Positions 7,669 through 15,942 of a DNA stretch of 64,000 nucleotides are shown one piece after another. Under the pieces are notes generated by a model. The model had not been told where the DNA came from and ran no database searches. It saw only the letters and a list, made by a program, of their open reading frames with translations. A program made the translations under genes and the position numbers. How positions within the stretch are numbered: position 1 is the stretch's first letter; each line of letters opens with the position of its first letter. This DNA is from Streptomyces luomodiensis (GTDB taxonomy: Bacteria; Actinomycetota; Actinomycetes; Streptomycetales; Streptomycetaceae): the NCBI RefSeq assembly GCF_031679605.1, contig NZ_CP117522.1, forward strand, positions 5,952,001-6,016,000, read 5' to 3'.

Positions 7669-8652
7669 ATGTCGCACCCGCCCACGACCGACCCCACCCA
7701 CCGCCTGGTGCCCTCACCCGCCGGCCGCATCCACCTGGTGGAGCAGGGTGCGGGACCACTGGTGCTGCTCGTCCACGGATTCCCGGAGTCCTGGTACTCG
7801 TGGCGCCACCAGATGCCGGCCCTGGCCTCGGCCGGGTACCGGGTGGCCGCCATCGACGTCCGCGGCTACGGGCGTTCGTCCCGCCCCGAGGCGGTGGACG
7901 CCTACCGGATGCGCGAGCTGGTGGCGGACAACGTCGCCGTGGTGGAGGCGCTGGGCGAGGAAACCGCCGTACTGGTCGGGCACGACTGGGGCGCGAACAT
8001 CGCCGCCACCTCGGCGCTCGTACGGCCGGATGTGTTCCGTGCGGTCGGCCTGCTGAGCGTGCCGTACGCCCCGCGCGGTGGCCCGAGGCCCAGTGAGGTC
8101 TTCACCGGAATGGGCGGGGAGGAGGAGTTCTACGTCTCCTACTTCCAGGAGCCGGGCCGGGCCGAGGCGGAGATCGAGCCCGATGTCCGTGGCTGGCTCG
8201 CGGGCATCTACGCCGCGCTGTCCGCCGACACCATGCCCGCGCCCGACCTGCCCGACCCGCATTTCATCGCCCGCGGCGGCACGATGCGCGACCGGTTCCC
8301 GGCCGGGCGGCCGGCCTGGCTGAGCGAGCGGGACCTCGATGTCTACGCGGGCGAGTTCGAGCGGACCGGACTGCGCGGGGCGCTGAGCCGCTACCGGAAC
8401 ATGGACCGGGACTGGGAAGAGCTGGCCGAGTTCGACGGCGCGCCGATCACCCAGCCGTCGCTGTTCATCGGCGGCGGCCGGGACGCCTCCACCACCTGGA
8501 TGGGCGACGCGATCAAGGCGTACCCCAGCACGCTGCCCGGTCTCGTCGGCTCGCACATCCTCGAGGACTGCGGCCACTGGATCCAGCAGGAGCGCCCCGA
8601 GGAGATCAACCGGCTGCTGATCGACTGGCTGGGTCGGGTCGGGGACAGGTGA
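7669..8652 (+). CDS. Epoxide hydrolase-like alpha/beta hydrolase
   Basis: 327 aa cytoplasmic alpha/beta hydrolase of the soluble epoxide hydrolase/haloalkane dehalogenase group. HGFPESWYSWRHQ carries the HGxP oxyanion motif, VGHDWGANIA the nucleophilic Asp, GGGRDASTTW the acid, and CGHWIQQERPEEIN the catalytic His. YFQEPGRAEAE in the lid is typical of bacterial epoxide hydrolases. ATG at 7669 follows GGAGAGAG; the longer frame from 7579 has no ribosome site. Monocistronic by spacing. The substrate is unknown. Confidence 0.88.
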   Translation: MSHPPTTDPTHRLVPSPAGRIHLVEQGAGPLVLLVHGFPESWYSWRHQMPALASAGYRVAAIDVRGYGRSSRPEAVDAYRMRELVADNVAVVEALGEETAVLVGHDWGANIAATSALVRPDVFRAVGLLSVPYAPRGGPRPSEVFTGMGGEEEFYVSYFQEPGRAEAEIEPDVRGWLAGIYAALSADTMPAPDLPDPHFIARGGTMRDRFPAGRPAWLSERDLDVYAGEFERTGLRGALSRYRNMDRDWEELAEFDGAPITQPSLFIGGGRDASTTWMGDAIKAYPSTLPGLVGSHILEDCGHWIQQERPEEINRLLIDWLGRVGDR

Positions 8653-8777
8653 AGCCGTCCACGGTGAGGCCGTGTCCACGATAAAGCCGACAGGATCGTT
8701 GACGATTTCGCGGCCAGGGCTCTACGTTCACATGCGCCACAACTCAACAGGAGCGCGCGCCATGTGAGGAGACTTCC

Positions 8778-10280
8778 GTGAAGCGCAGGACCATGGTCAT
8801 GGGACTCGCCGCGGCCGCCGCGACACCCGCCATCGGCGGGGGATACAGCGCGGCGGCGGCGGGTTCGGCCGGCTCGGACCCGTTGGCGTTCGACAAGGAC
8901 GCCTACACCGCCGAGACGAAGACCGTGTCCACCGACGACGGCGACAAGCAGGTGACCTACCGCCTCTACAAAGGCGTCGTCTATGTCGCCAAGCCCGTGG
9001 ACACGAAGTACCAGAGCCTGAACGTCAGCGTGCCCGTCGAGATCGACGGCAAGGCCGTCGACGCCACCCACGCCCCGATCCTGCTGGCCAACCGGATCGG
9101 CGGCTATATGTCGTCGTCGGTGACGGACGAGGGCGGCGGCGGACCGGGCGGCCCCGGCGGCCCCGGCGGTCCTGGGACGCCGGGCGGGATGGCCGGCAAC
9201 GCGGACTACGGACTGGCGTCGGGGTACGTCGTGGTGGAGCCGGGGGCGCGGGGCCGTGACCTCGTGGCGTCGGACGGTACGTACTACGGCGTGGCGCCCG
9301 CCGCCATCGTGGACCTGAAGGCCGCCGTGCGGTACCTGCGCCACAACGAGGGCCGCGTCCCCGGGAACACCGACCGGATCGTCTCCTCCGGCACCAGCGC
9401 CGGGGGCGCGCTGTCCGCGCTGCTCGGCGCGTCCGGGGACAGCCCCCGGTACGACGCGTACCTGAGGGAGATCGGCGCGGCCGACGCCGGCGACGCCATC
9501 TTCGCCGCCGGCGGCTGGTGTCCCATCGCCGACCTCGAACACGCCGACATGGCGTACGAGTGGATGTTCGGCGGCAGCGAACTGAGCTCCGGCGAGGTCG
9601 TCGACCAGACCGTCTCCAAGCAGGTGAGCGCCGCGTTCGCCGACTACCAGGCGTCCTTGCGGCTGCGGGGGGAGAAGGGCTTCGGCCCCCTCACGGCGCG
9701 CACCTACGACGACTACCTGCTGAAGACCTACCTCCAGCCGGCGGCCACCCGGTATCTCACGGCGCTGCCGGACGCGGACCGTGCCGCCTACCTCGCCGAC
9801 CACACCTGGATCACCTGGTCCGGCGGCCGGGCGACGTTCGCGTGGGCGGACTTCCTCGGCCATGTGGGGCGCAAGAAGAACGTACCGGCGTTCGACTCCT
9901 TCGACCTCTCCGCGCCCGAGAACAACCTCTTCGGCCAGGGGACCACCAAGGCCCGCCACTTCACGCCGTACAGCCTGCGGCACACCAGCGGCGACACCGG
10001 CGCGCGGCTCGACCGCGATCTGCCCGTCAAACTCGACCTGATGAACCCGATGCACTTCATCGGGCAGGCCAACCCCGGCCGGGCGCGGCACTGGTGGCTC
10101 CGCGTCGGCACCAGCGACACCGACACCTCGCTCACGGTCGTGGGCAACCTGGCGGCCGGTCTGGAGAACCTCGGCGACGACGTCAACGCCCTGATGTACT
10201 GGGACGCCGGGCACGGGGCCAACCAGGACCCGGGTGACTTCATGAGGTGGATCGGCGAGGTGACGGGCTACCGCGCCTGA
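8778..10280 (+). CDS. Secreted tannase-like serine esterase (alpha/beta hydrolase)
   Basis: 500 aa, GTG start after GAGGAG. The N terminus MKRRTMVMGLAAAAATPAIGG looks like a secretion signal, possibly Tat. The body resembles subtype B bacterial tannases/feruloyl esterases: SSGTSAGGALSALLGASG holds the nucleophilic Ser in GTSAGG, VGTSDTDTSLTV the Asp, and DAGHGANQDPGDF the His. A glycine-proline collagen-like stretch (about residues 118-136, GGP repeats) is inserted before the core, probably a flexible loop. The predicted job is hydrolysis of galloyl or other aromatic esters outside the cell. The specificity call is by motif resemblance only. Confidence 0.72.
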   Translation: MKRRTMVMGLAAAAATPAIGGGYSAAAAGSAGSDPLAFDKDAYTAETKTVSTDDGDKQVTYRLYKGVVYVAKPVDTKYQSLNVSVPVEIDGKAVDATHAPILLANRIGGYMSSSVTDEGGGGPGGPGGPGGPGTPGGMAGNADYGLASGYVVVEPGARGRDLVASDGTYYGVAPAAIVDLKAAVRYLRHNEGRVPGNTDRIVSSGTSAGGALSALLGASGDSPRYDAYLREIGAADAGDAIFAAGGWCPIADLEHADMAYEWMFGGSELSSGEVVDQTVSKQVSAAFADYQASLRLRGEKGFGPLTARTYDDYLLKTYLQPAATRYLTALPDADRAAYLADHTWITWSGGRATFAWADFLGHVGRKKNVPAFDSFDLSAPENNLFGQGTTKARHFTPYSLRHTSGDTGARLDRDLPVKLDLMNPMHFIGQANPGRARHWWLRVGTSDTDTSLTVVGNLAAGLENLGDDVNALMYWDAGHGANQDPGDFMRWIGEVTGYRA

Positions 10281-10296
10281 CGCCGGATCCGTCCGT

Positions 10297-10334
10297 CCGC
10301 GGCCCCTCGGGAGAACGCTCCCGAGGGGCCGCGG
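10297..10334. terminator. Strong hairpin terminator after tannase-like gene
   Basis: Perfect 17-bp GC-rich stem with loop AACG, beginning 16 bp after the stop codon at 10280. No U-tract follows, as is common in Streptomyces. It should insulate the downstream methyltransferase promoter. Confidence 0.8.
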
Positions 10335-10370
10335 CCGTTCGCGCATGGCGCGCATCATCCTCGCTAGACA

Positions 10371-10388
10371 AGACGCAACGTTGCGTCT
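10371..10388. promoter_or_regulatory. Perfect 18-bp palindrome, probable TetR-type operator
   Basis: AGACGCAACGTTGCGTCT is a perfect palindrome 12 bp upstream of the methyltransferase ATG, in a position where a bound repressor would block transcription. Sequences of the form ACGCAACGTTGCGT are typical of TetR-family operators. No tetR gene is adjacent, so the regulator is probably encoded elsewhere. Confidence 0.6.
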
Positions 10389-10400
10389 ACTCTACTGGTC

Positions 10401-11060
10401 ATGGCAATCACTCACACCCTTGCCGACCCCCGGGTCGAGGCGGCTCTCAGCCGGATGTTCGAACAGGCGGAGCAGGACGGGGCCATCGCCTCGCGACTGG
10501 GGGATCCGACGCCCGGGACGAGGACCCATCAGGAGCTCGCCGACGCCGCGGCCGAGATCTACATGCCGATCTCCGCCGAGGGCGGGAAGCTGCTCTACAA
10601 CCTGGTCCGCGCCGTCCGCCCGGCCACGGTCGTCGAGTTCGGCATGTCCTTCGGCATCTCCACGCTCCACCTGGCCGCCGCCGTGCGGGACAACGGCACC
10701 GGCCGCGTCATCACCACGGAGATGAGCAAGGACAAGATCGCGTCAGCCCGTGAGACCTTCACCGAGACCGGGCTGGACGACCTGATCACCGTGCTCGAAG
10801 GGGACGCCCGGGAGACCCTCGCCGCCGTCGAAGGTCCCCTGGACATCGTTCTGCTCGACGGCTGGAAGGACCTGTGCCTGCCCGTGCTGCGGCTGCTCGA
10901 ACCGCGGCTGCGGTCCGGCAGCCTCGTCGTCGCCGACGACGTCGACCAGGGCCAGGGCCTGCTGCGGCCGTACCTCGAGTACGTACGCGACCCCTCGAAC
11001 GGCTACCACAACGTGACGTTCCCCATCGAGGACGGCATGGAGATCAGCTGCCGCCTCTGA
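10401..11060 (+). CDS. Class I SAM-dependent O-methyltransferase
   Basis: 219 aa, the usual length of the small cation-dependent O-methyltransferase (catechol/caffeoyl-CoA-like) family. VVEFGMSFGISTLHLAAAV is the SAM-binding motif I, VITTEMSKDKIASARETF motif II, and DIVLLDGWKDL and SGSLVVADDVDQG the metal/catalytic segment. The substrate is unknown. ATG 12 bp after the palindrome at 10371-10388. The next gene (NAD-dependent epimerase-like) starts 70 bp downstream on the same strand and may be co-transcribed, so both may be under the same repressor. Confidence 0.82.
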   Translation: MAITHTLADPRVEAALSRMFEQAEQDGAIASRLGDPTPGTRTHQELADAAAEIYMPISAEGGKLLYNLVRAVRPATVVEFGMSFGISTLHLAAAVRDNGTGRVITTEMSKDKIASARETFTETGLDDLITVLEGDARETLAAVEGPLDIVLLDGWKDLCLPVLRLLEPRLRSGSLVVADDVDQGQGLLRPYLEYVRDPSNGYHNVTFPIEDGMEISCRL

Positions 11061-11130
11061 GCCACGCGACCGGGCCACCGCCCGCTACCAGGACCCGGTA
11101 GACCCGGTACCTCTACGAAAGAGCAGGAAG

Positions 11131-12027
11131 ATGCACGTATTCGTCACCGGAGCGACCGGCTGGATCGGCTCCGCCGCCGTCGACCAGTTGCTCCACGCCG
11201 GACACAAGGTCACCGGCCTCGCCCGCTCCGACGCCTCCGCCACCGCGCTCGAGGCCAAGGGCGCCCAGGCGCTGCGCGGCGACCTCGACCACCTCGACAG
11301 CCTCCGCACCGGCGCCGCCGAGGCCGACGCCGTCGTCCACCTCGCCAACAAGCACGACTGGGCCAACCCGGCCGTGACCAACAAGGCCGAGCGAGACGCC
11401 GTACAGACCATCGGCGACACCCTCGCCGGCTCCCACCGGCCGTTCGTCCTCGCCTCCGGCCTGTCCTTCCTCACCCCCGGCCGGGTGGCCACCGAGCAGG
11501 ACGCGTCCCCCTTCCACGGCCCCGATTCCGCCCGCGGCGGCAGCGAGAACCTCGCGCTCGACTTCGTGCCCAAGGGCGTCAACACGATCGTCGTGCGCTT
11601 CGCCCCCACCGTGCACGGCGACGGCGACCAGGGATTCATGGCCGGACTGGTGGCCACGGCCCGCGCCAAGACCCTTGCGGGCTACATCGACGCCGGGACC
11701 AACCGCTGGGCGGCGATCCACCGCGGCGACGCCGGACGCATCGTCCGGCTCGCCCTCGACAAGCAGGCCCCGGCCGGCACCATCCTGCACGCCGTCGCCG
11801 AGACCGGCATCCCCACCCATGACATAGCCGAGGTCATCGGCCGCGGACTCGACCTGCCCATCACCTCCATCCCGACCGACCGGGCCGGCGACCACTTCGG
11901 CTGGCTGACCAGGTTCTTCGGAACCGACATGGCCGCGAGCAGCGACACCACCCGCACCCTCCTCGGCTGGACCCCCAGCGGCCCCACCCTGGCCGAGGAC
12001 CTCGACAGCGGCTGCTACTACCGCTGA
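11131..12027 (+). CDS. NAD(P)-dependent epimerase/reductase, extended SDR
   Basis: 298 aa. MHVFVTGATGWIGSAAVDQLL is the TGxxGxxG Rossmann motif of extended short-chain dehydrogenases, and GDLDHLDSL and VVHLANKHD are the following family positions. A canonical YxxxK is not obvious (LASGLSFLTPG where the Ser/Tyr region is expected), placing it near atypical NmrA/dTDP-sugar-epimerase-like SDRs. AGGAAG before the ATG. Probably expressed with the O-methyltransferase upstream. Substrate unknown. Confidence 0.8.
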   Translation: MHVFVTGATGWIGSAAVDQLLHAGHKVTGLARSDASATALEAKGAQALRGDLDHLDSLRTGAAEADAVVHLANKHDWANPAVTNKAERDAVQTIGDTLAGSHRPFVLASGLSFLTPGRVATEQDASPFHGPDSARGGSENLALDFVPKGVNTIVVRFAPTVHGDGDQGFMAGLVATARAKTLAGYIDAGTNRWAAIHRGDAGRIVRLALDKQAPAGTILHAVAETGIPTHDIAEVIGRGLDLPITSIPTDRAGDHFGWLTRFFGTDMAASSDTTRTLLGWTPSGPTLAEDLDSGCYYR

Positions 12028-12039
12028 CCGCCCGACGCC

Positions 12040-12063
12040 CTGGCCCACACCCCCATGGGCCAG
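12040..12063. terminator. Short hairpin after epimerase gene
   Basis: 8-bp stem (CTGGCCCA / TGGGCCAG) starting 13 bp after the stop codon. Modest strength; it lies between convergent genes. Confidence 0.4.
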
Positions 12064-12142
12064 CCGCCGCCCCTACGGCCACCGCGACCACGACCTGCAC
12101 CGAGACGGTGACGGGGCAGCGCGGAGGCGGTGGGAAGGCCGG

Positions 12143-12667
12143 TCATCCTCCATCGCCTCTCGTCAGCACGATGTCGGGACACACATCCGGATCCACGTCG
12201 TCGAACAGCACCGGGCGGGCACGATCACCTCCCACGGTCAGGAAGGCGATCGGGTCCGGATTCCCGGGCTCGGGCCCCTCGAAGAAGTCCAGCCTGATCT
12301 GCATGCCCTCGGCACCGCTACGCGACTCGTACTCCCAGGTGCCAGAACCCTCGAATGAGCCCAGGCTGTCGTCACCATGTTCGTAGCCGCCGTAACGCCA
12401 GCTCTTCACCCGGAAGCCGGAGGAAGCGAGGCGGATCTCCATACCGCCCGTCCCCGTATAGCGGCCGGGCAACGCGGACTTGCTGATGTCGGAGACCGCC
12501 TTGGGGCAGCCGTGCGAGGGCTTTCCGCCGATCGCGTTCATCAACCGCAGATAGCCCAAGGTGAGCAGCAGCAGGAGAACGCAGGAGAAAACCAGGCCGC
12601 GCGTGATCGATCCGTACATCCACCGCACCGTGTGACGGACCACCCCGGTTCCGGTCTTAGTAGGCAT
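12143..12667 (-). CDS. Hypothetical membrane-anchored protein
   Basis: 174 aa. Residues ~24-42 (GLVFSCVLLLLLTLGYLRLM) form one transmembrane or signal-anchor helix, and the remaining ~130 residues (GCPKAVSDISKSALPGRYTGTGGMEIRLASSGF onward) should be extracytoplasmic and beta-rich. Two Cys (SHGCPKAV; DPDVCPDIVL) could form a disulfide. No lipobox. This looks like a conserved Streptomyces surface protein; I do not recognise a family. The TTGACA-like stretch upstream (TTGACAAAGG read leftward from about 12700) could be its promoter. Confidence 0.6.
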   Translation of the reverse strand: MPTKTGTGVVRHTVRWMYGSITRGLVFSCVLLLLLTLGYLRLMNAIGGKPSHGCPKAVSDISKSALPGRYTGTGGMEIRLASSGFRVKSWRYGGYEHGDDSLGSFEGSGTWEYESRSGAEGMQIRLDFFEGPEPGNPDPIAFLTVGGDRARPVLFDDVDPDVCPDIVLTRGDGG

Positions 12668-12876
12668 CTGGGTGCAGCCGCTCCGTATCTACCGTTGACA
12701 AAGGCTACCTGGCGGGAGCATGCCATCCCTGCCCGGATCGATCCTTGGCAGATCGTTGCTTCCGAGGCCACGCTCCAGCCGCCGGCAAGTTCAAGGCCAA
12801 GTCCATCGACACCGCGGCGCCCTGACCACGTCGGCGTCCGGGGCGAGCGACCTCACGACGTGGGTTGATGACCGCG

Positions 12877-13635
12877 CTACACGCGGCCGGTGTGGGCCGT
12901 TGACCAGCGCATCCCAGCTGTCAGGTGTTCAAGATAGGCCGGGTGGCGGACCGTCACCACGATGTCCACGTAGGGGCGTTCGTCGAATGAGCGGGTTTCC
13001 AGCAGCCGCCACACCCTCCAGTGCTCCAGGTCGGCCGGGTCCTCCCACGTCGCCATTTCCTCGCGCGACTCCCCGGGCTCCCAGGGCTCGTCCTCGTCTT
13101 CCAAGGCCGCCACCTCGCTCCACAGCGGTACGTTGCGGACCGTGCCGCAACGGTAGGTGGTCACTACATCAGCGGCCCGTTGAGAGAACGCTTCGCCGTT
13201 GTTCCTCGTCCACACCAGGTGGGATATTCCGTCGTGTCCTGAACCTCCGCCCAGCTCGTACACGTCTTTCGCCAGGGTTCGGGGTTCGAGCACGGTCCTG
13301 CCGTCGTCCCCCAGCAGATATCCGTCCGCATCGACCCGGAGCTTCTTGCCGAAGAGGAAGCCGTACAGCTCCGAGAACTCCTCCTTCAGCCGCATGCCTG
13401 CGACGATCTCCTTGCCCCGCTCCTCGGAGAAGGGGTACCGGTCTCCACGGGGCACTCCGTCGTCGTCGTTGTGCAGGTGTCCGTTCGTCAGCAGGAACCA
13501 CGCGTCCACGAGCAGGGCCATGGGGAACGTGGGCTCGCTCGGGACCTGCCAGGCATCCGGGTTGATGAGATGCACCCGTCCGCGGAAGGTCGAGTCCTCG
13601 ACAGCGTCGATGGAGACGGTGAAAAGATCAGTCAT
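12877..13635 (-). CDS. Hypothetical cytoplasmic protein
   Basis: 252 aa starting MTDLFTVSIDAVEDSTFRGRVHLINP. The longest ORF runs to 15084, but its upstream part lies antisense to the histidine kinase, so I place the start at ATG 13635. Acidic, no membrane segment or signal peptide. Tryptophan-rich C terminus (WSEVAALEDEDEPWEP, LEHWRVWRLLETRSFDERPYVDIVVTVRHPAYL). No recognised domain; proteins of this shape are found as SMI1/SUKH-neighbour or DUF-type Streptomyces hypotheticals, but I cannot assign it. Diverges from the two-component system. Confidence 0.6.
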   Translation of the reverse strand: MTDLFTVSIDAVEDSTFRGRVHLINPDAWQVPSEPTFPMALLVDAWFLLTNGHLHNDDDGVPRGDRYPFSEERGKEIVAGMRLKEEFSELYGFLFGKKLRVDADGYLLGDDGRTVLEPRTLAKDVYELGGGSGHDGISHLVWTRNNGEAFSQRAADVVTTYRCGTVRNVPLWSEVAALEDEDEPWEPGESREEMATWEDPADLEHWRVWRLLETRSFDERPYVDIVVTVRHPAYLEHLTAGMRWSTAHTGRV

Positions 13636-13845
13636 GGCGAGATGCTCATTCAGTCGGCAGGCGGGGTGGTCACCGATGTTCACCCCAGTGCCCGGACAGT
13701 AACCGCCTCCACTGACAACGATCCCCGCCGTCCTCCACGGCGGTTCCTGAGACTGACTGGGCCCAGCACGCACACCGGTCGGTGACGGCGCGAGTCGCTC
13801 TTTGGAGCGATGAGGAGCGGTGCGTGAGCGCATAGTGTCGGACGG

Positions 13846-15045
13846 ATGAACGTGGTTGACGGCAAGTGGCCCAGGTGGGGCGCTGATGCCGGTTTGGTCG
13901 CCCTGGCGGTTCTGCCGCCGCTGCTGTCGCAGCCGTACGTCGACACCTCGGGGCCGGCGTGGTCGTCGCTCATCGGGTACGAGGCGGTGGCGGCGGTGGT
14001 TCTGGTGCTGCGGCGGCGGGTGCCGGTGACGGCCTTCGTCACCGGCTTCGGCGCGCTCTTGGCGGCGCTGGTGGGGAGCGCGGGCGAGGGGGCCAAGCTG
14101 ACCCCGCTGGTCTTCGTGCCACTCGCCGTGCTGCTCTACAACCTGGGCAGCCGCGGTACGAGCTGGATACGTACCGTGTCGGCGCTGCTCGGCGGTGTCG
14201 TGATGGCGCTGCTCGGCCTGTGGGTGAACCGGATGACGGCCGGCGCCAGCGAGTTCCGGGGCGGCCTGGACGTTCTCGCCGTCCTGGCTCCGATGCCGCT
14301 GGCCTGGGCGATGGGTTTCGGCTCCCGCACCCGGCGTGCGCTGCTCGCCGCGGCCGAGCAGCGGGCGGCCGAGGCGAGGCGCGCACAGCTCCTGGAGGCG
14401 GCGCAGGCCACCCAGCGGGAGCGGGCGCGGATCGCCCGTGAGATGCACGACGTGGTCGCGCATTCGCTCACCCTGCTCGTCGTGCACGCCGAGACCCTGC
14501 GGGCCCGCGGCGACGAACTGCCCGACTGGGCCCGTGCCCAGGTCGACGGGCTGGCGGCGGCGGGCCGGCAGAGCAGTGGTGAGCTGCGTGATCTGCTGCG
14601 TATGCTGCGCGATCCCGCGGACGCGGCCCCCCTGCAACCGGTGCCCGGACTCGGTGAGCTGGACGCGCTGCTGGACAGCCACCGCGCCGCGGGAGGAACG
14701 ATCGAGGTGCGGATGGGGACGACGGAGACCGCCCTGGAGTCGTTGCCCACTCCGGTGCGGACGGCCGGGTACCGCATCGTGCAGGAAGCACTGGCCAACG
14801 CCCGCCGGCACGCACCCGGGGCGCCGGTCCGGCTCACCGTCGACGGCACGGCCGGCCGACTGCGGTGCGAGGTGTGGAACAGCCGCGGGGTGCGGCGCGG
14901 CACGGCCGGCGCGGGGATCGGGCTCGGCCTGGTCAGCATGCGCGAACGGGTGGACGCGCTGGGCGGAGAACTCACCGCCGGACCGACCGGCGACGGCGGT
15001 TTCCGCGTCGTGGCCACGATGCCGTGGGAGAACGCCGATGCCTGA
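13846..15045 (+). CDS. NarL-type sensor histidine kinase
   Basis: 399 aa. The N-terminal ~165 residues contain four or five hydrophobic segments (membrane sensor without an obvious extracellular domain). Then QATQRERARIAREMHDVVAHSLTLLVVHAE is the HisKA_3 dimerisation/phosphoacceptor motif (His in MHDVVAHSL). VQEALANARRHAPGA and GAGIGLGLVSMRERVDALGG are the N and G boxes of the HATPase domain. It overlaps its response regulator by 8 bp (start at 15038), so the pair is coupled. The signal is unknown; targets are often the neighbouring genes. Confidence 0.9.
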   Translation: MNVVDGKWPRWGADAGLVALAVLPPLLSQPYVDTSGPAWSSLIGYEAVAAVVLVLRRRVPVTAFVTGFGALLAALVGSAGEGAKLTPLVFVPLAVLLYNLGSRGTSWIRTVSALLGGVVMALLGLWVNRMTAGASEFRGGLDVLAVLAPMPLAWAMGFGSRTRRALLAAAEQRAAEARRAQLLEAAQATQRERARIAREMHDVVAHSLTLLVVHAETLRARGDELPDWARAQVDGLAAAGRQSSGELRDLLRMLRDPADAAPLQPVPGLGELDALLDSHRAAGGTIEVRMGTTETALESLPTPVRTAGYRIVQEALANARRHAPGAPVRLTVDGTAGRLRCEVWNSRGVRRGTAGAGIGLGLVSMRERVDALGGELTAGPTGDGGFRVVATMPWENADA

Positions 15046-15703
15046 GCAGATCAGCGTGCTCGTGGTGGACGACGAGCCGGTCATCCGCGCCGGCCTGAGC
15101 GCGATCCTGGACAGTCAGGCCGATCTCACCGTGGCGGGCACCGCGGAGGACGGCGAGGGGGCCGTCGAGGCGTGCGCGCGGCTGAGGCCGGACGTACTGC
15201 TGATGGACATCCGCATGCCGCGCCGGAACGGGCTGTGGGCGCTGGCCGAGCTGAGCCGCCGGGGGCTCCTCGGACCGGGACGGAGCCAGGTGCTCATGCT
15301 GACGACGTTCGACCTGGACGAGTACGTCGACGACGCGCTGGCCGCCGGGGCGTCCGGATTCCTGCTGAAGAACAGTTCGTACGAGGAGCTGACCGGGGCG
15401 GTGCGGGCGGCGGCGGCCGGACACAGCGCGCTGAGCCCGGCGGTGACCCGCCGGATCATCGAGGGGCATCTCAGCGGCCGGCAGCGGCCCAGCGACCACG
15501 AGCTGGCCCGGCTGAGGGACCTCACCGAGCGGGAGCGCGACGTGCTGCGGCTGGTCGGGGACGGGCTGAGCAACGCCGAGATCGCCGACCGGCTCGTGGT
15601 GAGCCTGCACACGGTGAAGACGCACGTCAGCCGCATGCTCGCGAAGACCGGCTGCCAGAGCCGGGCGCAGGCGGCGGTGCTGGCCAGGAACACGCTGTCC
15701 TGA
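15038..15703 (+). CDS. NarL/FixJ-type response regulator
   Basis: 221 aa. The receiver domain has VVDDEPVIRAGL, DVLLMDIRMPRRNG with the phosphoacceptor Asp, and LTTFDLDEYV...GASGFLLKNSS. The C-terminal LuxR HTH reads LTERERDVLRLVGDGLSNAEIADRLVVSLHTVKTHVSRM. The ATG lies inside the kinase gene (8-bp overlap), typical of translationally coupled Streptomyces two-component pairs. Three near-identical CCTCGTCATT repeats follow the gene (about 15746-15776); their meaning is unclear. Confidence 0.92.
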   Translation: MPEQISVLVVDDEPVIRAGLSAILDSQADLTVAGTAEDGEGAVEACARLRPDVLLMDIRMPRRNGLWALAELSRRGLLGPGRSQVLMLTTFDLDEYVDDALAAGASGFLLKNSSYEELTGAVRAAAAGHSALSPAVTRRIIEGHLSGRQRPSDHELARLRDLTERERDVLRLVGDGLSNAEIADRLVVSLHTVKTHVSRMLAKTGCQSRAQAAVLARNTLS

Positions 15704-15942
15704 AACCATGCGCGGTGGACGGGGCGGCGCGCTGCCGCGCCCTCGTTGTCATCCTCGTCATTCCTCGTCATTCCTTCGAATGACCGGGCGTTCGTGGGAA
15801 GCCCGCCATCGAGCGATGTGCCGGGCGGCTGCCGCTGGCTGAATGGTTGCCGTGCGCGGGGCCCGCGGCCAGGCCGCTCAGCGGGATGAACGACCGGTCC
15901 CTCGACGCACGAAGCAACCATCATGCGCCGAAGGGAACTGCC

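Noticed and set aside
12784..12825. Coding-like tail GKFKAKSIDTAAP before a TGA between two minus-strand genes
   Set aside because: Only 13 codons, no start and no recognisable family; could be chance in GC-rich DNA.
12877..15084. 735-aa minus-strand ORF
   Set aside because: Its first two thirds are antisense to the histidine kinase; only the part from 13635 down is protein-like.
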